This document shows positions 59,523 to 64,000 of a stretch of DNA of 64,000 nucleotides, one piece after another. The position numbers and the translations under genes were made by a program. Every line of letters begins with the position of its first letter. Position 1 is the first letter of the stretch. The stretch comes from an uncultured Ruminococcus sp. (GTDB lineage: Bacteria > Bacillota > Clostridia > Oscillospirales > Ruminococcaceae), in NCBI GenBank assembly GCA_947169885.1, contig CAMVRM010000001.1:1-64000 (forward strand), in the 5' to 3' direction. The notes under the pieces are model-generated. The model had not been told where the DNA came from. It ran no database searches and worked only from the letters and a program-made list of their open reading frames with translations.

Positions 59523-61325
59523 TCAGTTGTTAAGTTCACGCATCTGTTCTATCAGACTGCCGAACAGTTCAAGCGCTTTTTTGACAGGTTCGGGAGAAGC
59601 CATGTCAACGCCTGCTCCTCTCAGAAGCGAGATCGGGTCTTTCGAGCAGCCGCCCTTTAAGAAATTGTCGATATAATCTCTTACGGCAGTTTCGCCCTCG
59701 TTCAAAATGCGCTGTGAAAGTGCGATAGCCGCCGAGTAGCCCGTGGCATACTGATACACATAGAAGTTGTAGTAGAAGTGAGGTATCCTTGCCCATTCAA
59801 GGTCTATCTCGTGGTCGATGACAACGCCCTCACCGAAGTACAGTTCATTCAGTTCACGGTAGAGCGCACACAGACTGTCAGCAGTCAGCGCTTCACCTGC
59901 GGCGTACATCTCGTTTATCTTCAGCTCAAACTCCGCAAACATCGTCTGTCTGTAAAGGGTGGTGCGGAACTGTTCGAGGAAGTAATTTATGAGATATGCC
60001 TTTTCACGCTTGTCATCGGTGTTTTTCAGCAGATACTGCATGAGAAGTGCTTCGTTGCAGGTGGAAGCCACCTCAGCCACGAATATCTTGTAGTCGGAAT
60101 AGACAACAGGCTGGAACTTGTTGGAATAATAGCTGTGGATAGCATGACCCATTTCGTGCGCCAGCGTGAACATACAATTGAGTGTGTCCTTGTGGTTGAG
60201 CAGCACATACGGGTGAACTCTTGCGCCTGCGGAATAAGCGCCGCTCGTCTTGCCCTCGTTTTCGTAGACATCTATCCAGCGGTTCTCAAAGCCCTCTTTC
60301 AGTATAGAAAGATATTCCTCGCCCATGACCGACAGCGCCTTGCAGACAGTTTCCTTTGCTTCTTCAAAGGTTATCTTCATGTCAAAGTCTGAAACGATCG
60401 GCGTGTAAAGGTCATACATATGCAGTTCGTCCAGACCCATAAGTTCACGGCGAAGTGCGGCGTAATCGTACATATACTGCATATTTTCGTGAACTGCCGA
60501 GATAAGGTTCTTGTAGACCCCGACAGGAACATCAGTGCTGTCAAGCGCCGCTTCAAGTGCGGAATCGTAGTGCCTTGCCTGCGAGTAGAAATTGAGCGCC
60601 TTGACCTGCGCCGAAAGAGTTGCCGCACAGGTGTTCTTAAAGCCGTCATATGTGTGGTAGAGCGCCTCGAAAGCGTTTTTGCGGAGTACTCTGTCACCCG
60701 ACTGCACGAGCGGTATATAACTGCCGTGAGTTACCTGGTGCAGTTCGCCGTCCTTGTCGGCGGCATCGGGGAATTTAAGGTCGGCATCCGAGAACATATT
60801 GAAAATATTCTCGGGCGAATTGCCCATATCGCCCGACAGTGCGAGCAGGCGTTCTTCCGCATCGGACAGGATATGCGCTTTCTTGCGGCGAACCTCGTCC
60901 AGCGCCCTGCGGTAAAGTTCCAGCTCGGGGCAGGACTTGTAAAAGCCGTCAAGTGTTTCATCTGGGACTGCAATAAGTTCGGGCGTTTCAAAGCTCGAAG
61001 CAGAACCCAGCGCAACATAAGCGTTCATGAGCCTTGCGACCATTGCCTGATAGTCGGCATTTGCGGTGTTCTCATCGCTCTTTCGCTGTGCATAGTTTGC
61101 AAGGCTGTCTGCAAGAACAGCTATCTCGTCATCAAGCCTTAAAAACTCCAGCAGAGTTTCCGCACTCTCGCCCAGTCTGCCCTTGTATGAAGCGACACGC
61201 TCGGGCAGAGCAGAGAACTTTTCAAAATCAGCCTCCCAGTCTGCATCTGTCGGATAAATGTCCTCCAGTCTCCACGTATCCTTGACATCAAGTTCCTCAC
61301 GTTTGGGAATTCTTTCTTCTGACAT
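59523..61325 (-). CDS. pepF: Oligoendopeptidase F (M3 metallopeptidase)
   Basis: Cytosolic zinc peptidase cutting short peptides. The 600 residues are full length for PepF. The active site is HEMGH (390-394), with the third ligand Glu418 in FVAEVASTCNEALL. The N-terminal half is helical, and the C-terminal half contains the substrate tyrosine/histidine region HFYYNFYVYQYATGYSAA. AAGGAGG lies 7-8 bp upstream of the ATG at 61325. It is separated by 47 bp from the upstream lipoprotein gene and probably ends at the terminator at 59451-59488. It likely has a housekeeping role in peptide turnover or signal-peptide degradation. Confidence 0.95.
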   Translation of the reverse strand: MSEERIPKREELDVKDTWRLEDIYPTDADWEADFEKFSALPERVASYKGRLGESAETLLEFLRLDDEIAVLADSLANYAQRKSDENTANADYQAMVARLMNAYVALGSASSFETPELIAVPDETLDGFYKSCPELELYRRALDEVRRKKAHILSDAEERLLALSGDMGNSPENIFNMFSDADLKFPDAADKDGELHQVTHGSYIPLVQSGDRVLRKNAFEALYHTYDGFKNTCAATLSAQVKALNFYSQARHYDSALEAALDSTDVPVGVYKNLISAVHENMQYMYDYAALRRELMGLDELHMYDLYTPIVSDFDMKITFEEAKETVCKALSVMGEEYLSILKEGFENRWIDVYENEGKTSGAYSAGARVHPYVLLNHKDTLNCMFTLAHEMGHAIHSYYSNKFQPVVYSDYKIFVAEVASTCNEALLMQYLLKNTDDKREKAYLINYFLEQFRTTLYRQTMFAEFELKINEMYAAGEALTADSLCALYRELNELYFGEGVVIDHEIDLEWARIPHFYYNFYVYQYATGYSAAIALSQRILNEGETAVRDYIDNFLKGGCSKDPISLLRGAGVDMASPEPVKKALELFGSLIEQMRELNN

Positions 61326-61343
61326 AAAAAACCTCCTTAGGAA

Positions 61344-61366
61344 AAATAAGAAATAAGAAAGAAGAA
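61344..61366. repeat. Short R2 stretch
   Basis: AAAATAAGAAATAAGAAAGAAG between the lipoprotein stop and the pepF start. Confidence 0.5.
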
Positions 61367-61374
61367 AATCTGAC

Positions 61375-62781
61375 TCAGTCTCCGTATATCTTTCTGATCT
61401 TATTGTTGATAACGGTCAGTTCGCCCGTGAGCGGATTGGCGAAATAGGCGCAGACCGAATCCCACTCGCCCGAATCATAAGGTGCAGAGTAGATGAACGG
61501 CACTATCGCCATGGGGAAGCCGCCGCTCAGACTTGCATCTGTCGAGGCTTTCGGGGATATGCCCATTCCGTAGCTGTAAACCGCCTTTGAGTCGGGCAGT
61601 GCATACGTTTCGGAATACTTCCCCGAAAATGAATTGTCGCACTCGCTCAGGCATTCCAGCCAGCACCTTGCGGAATCGGTGTTCTTGATGCCCTTGACAA
61701 GCACCAACCCGTCAACATATGCTTGATAATAGTGCTGTGCGCCGTCAAAAGTCGGCATCGGCACGCATCTCAGCTGGTCACGCTCCTCGGCAGTGTCGCC
61801 CTCGAACATCGTTCCCGAATAGAACATCGCACCGTTGTCGAGTGCTTTCACAGGGTCGCCGTAGGGACAATAGCTTACGTGTTCGTTGGCTTTGAGCGCA
61901 TAAAGTTCGGTCGCAACATTCAGTATGTCCCAGTCAAAACAGTTGTTGTAGAAACCCGAAGTGTTTTCGTCAAATCCCACCAGCGTTTTTCCCGTTGCGA
62001 TCATCATCGGCTGACCGTACCAGCCTGCAAGCCCGTAAGGTCTGCCGCCGTCATGCCATGTTTTAAGCATCTCGTCAAGAGTGTTGTTCGTCCACGCATT
62101 GTTTCGCACAAGTTCTTCGGGGTCTATGCCCGTTGCGCTCCTGACCGTGTCGGCGTAATAATACAGACCGTAAGCCGCACGGACGTTTATCGGCAGAACA
62201 TAGTGCCAGCCGTTGAGCGCAAAAAGTCTTGCGTTGTCCATGTATGGTTTCCAGCGCTCGCTGTTCAAGTTGAGCGCCATATCCATAGGTTCGATCATGT
62301 TCTCGGAAATGCCGTAAGGATACATAAGCCCGTTGTCGAATGAAGCGATGTCAACAGGATTGTCCGCAAGCTGTGCCGCACTTATCATGTTGAACAAAAC
62401 ACCGGTCGAACAGTAGCTGTACTTAACTTCGCCGCCCAGTGCTTCGTATTTCTCCTTTATCTGATCGGCGTTTATGGAAGAATCGGTGCTTAAAAGAACA
62501 TTGAGTTTTCCGCCGTCATCGGGGGGAGAAATGCCTTGCTTGTCGGTCTTTTTCGGAGTATCGGCAGTTGTTTCGGCAGAGTCGGAAGTATCACTGTCAG
62601 TTACCGAAACGGAAGTTCCGCCGGTGACTTCCGCTTTGGAAGAAGAGCTGTCAGCAAGCGAACTGCTGTTCTGAGAACTGCTGTCCGCAGATGTTTTTCC
62701 GCCCGAGCCTATTTCATTTGCGCATCCCGAGAAAAGCAGCGCCGCCGCCAGCAGAGCCGCAGTTGTTTGTTTTCTTTTCAC
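61375..62781 (-). CDS. Solute-binding-protein-like lipoprotein
   Basis: The 468-residue product has a GTG start at 62781. The signal peptide has lipobox LFSGC (about Cys20), followed by a Ser/Thr/Asp-rich linker (about 21-95), then a family-1 binding-protein-like domain (about 96-468) beginning KLNVLLSTDSSINADQIKEKY and including NLNSERWKPYMDNARLFALNGWHYVLP and YGLYYYADTVRSATG. It is related to its neighbour (62833-64000), since both carry a segment ending in HYV(L/A)P followed by a Tyr-rich strand. No permease or ATPase is adjacent, so it may be a sensor or stand-alone binder. It ends 49 bp before pepF. Confidence 0.78.
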   Translation of the reverse strand: MKRKQTTAALLAAALLFSGCANEIGSGGKTSADSSSQNSSSLADSSSSKAEVTGGTSVSVTDSDTSDSAETTADTPKKTDKQGISPPDDGGKLNVLLSTDSSINADQIKEKYEALGGEVKYSYCSTGVLFNMISAAQLADNPVDIASFDNGLMYPYGISENMIEPMDMALNLNSERWKPYMDNARLFALNGWHYVLPINVRAAYGLYYYADTVRSATGIDPEELVRNNAWTNNTLDEMLKTWHDGGRPYGLAGWYGQPMMIATGKTLVGFDENTSGFYNNCFDWDILNVATELYALKANEHVSYCPYGDPVKALDNGAMFYSGTMFEGDTAEERDQLRCVPMPTFDGAQHYYQAYVDGLVLVKGIKNTDSARCWLECLSECDNSFSGKYSETYALPDSKAVYSYGMGISPKASTDASLSGGFPMAIVPFIYSAPYDSGEWDSVCAYFANPLTGELTVINNKIRKIYGD

Positions 62782-62805
62782 TTTACCACTTTCCCAAATA
62801 TAACG

Positions 62806-62825
62806 GATAACAGATCACTGTTATC
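62806..62825. repeat. Perfect 8-bp hairpin between tandem lipoproteins
   Basis: GATAACAG (62806-62813) pairs with CTGTTATC (62818-62825) around ATCA. The arms match the R2 unit type. It sits between the two binding-protein-like genes. Confidence 0.5.
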
Positions 62826-62832
62826 AAAAAGT

Positions 62833-64000
62833 TCAGTTTCCTGCTTCAACGAATTTGTGGTATTCCTCGTTGAAGTCTTTCAGTTCAGAATCTATCGTAG
62901 CCGAATAAGTTTCACGAAGCTGTGTCCATGTGAACTGCTTGCCGCTGTCGTCTTCTTTCATAACGGAAGTATACATATAGGGGATAACAGCTTCCTTGGT
63001 CGCATTTGTTGCGGCATCATCGTTCGAGAGAACTGTCGATATGCCGTATCCGGGGTCGAATATCTTTATGAACTTGTCAGAAAGCACTTCCTCGTTGGCT
63101 ACCTGATACATCTGTTCTGTCCAGTAAGGCTGAGTTACGAAGAACTTCTCTTTGCCTGCCTCGGTGTACTGAGGATCGGTAGCGGCGATCTTTGCACACT
63201 CATACCATGTCTTGACAGCCTCGGACTTCTTCGAGCCTTTGACCCACATATAGGCGCTTACGGTTATGGTCGAATAGTTCTGGTCGGTGTTGGGGTCACG
63301 GGGCATGGGGACTATCGCCCAGTCGTCGCCCTCTTTCGGTGAAACTGCCCATGTGCCCATTCCGTAGAACAGAACGTTTTTCTTGAAGCAGTCGGAAGCC
63401 GAACCCAGCCAGTCAGCGTAATACATATTGTTCTTCTTTATGTCGTAAAGCACGGAAGAAGCTCTGTCAAAGTCGGGGTCGGATATGTTTGAAACATAAG
63501 AATCGGAATCGGCATCGTACTTGATGAGCGTTTTGCCCGTGGACTGGAAGATGAACGGTCCGAACCAGCCGTTTACGCCGTAGCGAACATCGTCCTCGCC
63601 TGTCGAACCCGAAACGTAAGCATCCATAATGTCATACCATGTGTCCCATGTCCATTCGCCGTTGAGGTACAGTTCGTAGGGATCATCAAGACCATTGGCT
63701 TCGATCATCGCCTTGTCGTAAGTCAGAACAGACAGAATATCCTGCGAAACAGGCGCAACATAGTGCTTGCCTGCAAGTGTGAAAGTGTCCGCAAGACCCT
63801 TTACATCGCTCCAAAGGTCGCTGTCGAAGTCAACAACATCGTCAACGGGCTGGAACATTCCCTTGACGCAGTAAACGGGGAAAGTCATCTTCTGCTCAAA
63901 CCAGAAAATATCGGGGGGATCGTTTGAAAGCACACGGTTAGCGAGCTGATCGTACTTTGTCATGGAAGAAGTAGGGGAGTATTTGATACTGCCGCCTTTT
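62833..64000 (-). CDS. Solute-binding-protein-like lipoprotein, cut by window edge
   Basis: Partial gene: the frame runs off the end of the window and continues upstream of the first in-frame ATG (63963) with GGSIKYSPTSSMTKYDQLAN. The true N-terminus, probably a lipoprotein signal, is outside. The visible 388 residues form a family-1 extracellular binding domain with RVLSNDPPDIFWFEQK, LYLNGEWTWDTWYDIMDAY and VNGWFGPFIFQSTGKTL, rich in Trp and Tyr as for carbohydrate binding. It is a paralogue of the next gene, 51 bp downstream. The ligand is unknown. Confidence 0.8.
   Translation of the reverse strand, partial: KGGSIKYSPTSSMTKYDQLANRVLSNDPPDIFWFEQKMTFPVYCVKGMFQPVDDVVDFDSDLWSDVKGLADTFTLAGKHYVAPVSQDILSVLTYDKAMIEANGLDDPYELYLNGEWTWDTWYDIMDAYVSGSTGEDDVRYGVNGWFGPFIFQSTGKTLIKYDADSDSYVSNISDPDFDRASSVLYDIKKNNMYYADWLGSASDCFKKNVLFYGMGTWAVSPKEGDDWAIVPMPRDPNTDQNYSTITVSAYMWVKGSKKSEAVKTWYECAKIAATDPQYTEAGKEKFFVTQPYWTEQMYQVANEEVLSDKFIKIFDPGYGISTVLSNDDAATNATKEAVIPYMYTSVMKEDDSGKQFTWTQLRETYSATIDSELKDFNEEYHKFVEAGN

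Overview
This 64 kb window looks like chromosome of a Gram-positive, cellulolytic gut Firmicute of the genus Ruminococcus, close to R. albus. The evidence is a family 48 cellulase with no dockerin that ends in a small beta-sandwich module like those of R. albus (CBM37-like), a GH26 mannanase lipoprotein, GTP-type PEP carboxykinase, DapL-type lysine synthesis, class 1B PyrD/PyrK, many lipoproteins with a Cys-Gly-Gly-Ser start followed by Ser/Ala/Asp-rich linkers, strong AAGGAGG ribosome binding sites and TTGACA-17-TATAAT promoters. I see no phage, insertion sequence, CRISPR array, rRNA or tRNA. It is mostly a core-genome region with mobile-like intergenic repeats.

Layout. 0.1-4.4 kb: pyrG-purF (overlapping) and dapL. 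4.4-5.9 kb: repeats, a small membrane protein and a perfect promoter for pckG (5.9-7.7 kb). 7.9-10.5 kb: cel48A on the minus strand, with a long structured leader and a tandemly duplicated upstream region. 11.2-15.8 kb: four-gene Gld-type ABC exporter operon. 15.9-17.1 kb: cation/proton antiporter. 17.5-20.6 kb: a SipL-like LysM protein and spoIVA behind a sigma-E-like promoter. 21.0-25.9 kb: an unusual type II topoisomerase B/A pair with a small membrane protein between them. 26.2-29.5 kb: leuC and leuD with three extra genes. 29.7-31.2 kb: a GNAT acetyltransferase and a cytidylate-kinase-like protein. 31.4-33.1 kb: GH26 mannanase (minus). 33.6-37.7 kb: lipoprotein adaptor plus large FtsX-type permease. 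38.1-40.8 kb: an unknown acidic lipoprotein and a CdaR/PucR-type regulator. 41.0-45.9 kb: ftsE-ftsX followed by two coiled-coil M23 peptidases (cell-wall hydrolysis at division). 46.6-51.1 kb: LacI regulator and a sugar ABC importer (binding protein and two permeases, no ATPase). 51.2-55.1 kb: conserved hypothetical, pyrK-pyrD, a DEDD exonuclease and a DUF1858 protein. 55.2-59.3 kb (minus): tetR-ATPase-permease operon. 59.5-64.0 kb (minus): oligoendopeptidase F and two tandem solute-binding-like lipoproteins, the last cut by the window edge.

How it fits together. Polysaccharide breakdown (Cel48A, GH26) is tied to uptake: the same 14-bp palindromic operator lies in the GH26 leader and in front of the lacI-type gene that heads the sugar importer, suggesting one oligosaccharide regulon. 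Pyrimidine and purine genes (pyrG, purF, pyrK, pyrD), leucine and lysine genes supply biosynthesis. The most striking non-coding signal is a pair of 163-bp imperfect palindromes (20686-20848 and 39154-39316) with different outer arms, the same core at the exact centre, and a compensatory base-pair change in the apical stem; a 55-bp relative lacking the core is at 53749-53803. Two further repeat types, short GATAAG/GAAATAA-like arrays and a roughly 70-bp GC-rich unit, sit together in the same order in three intergenic regions.
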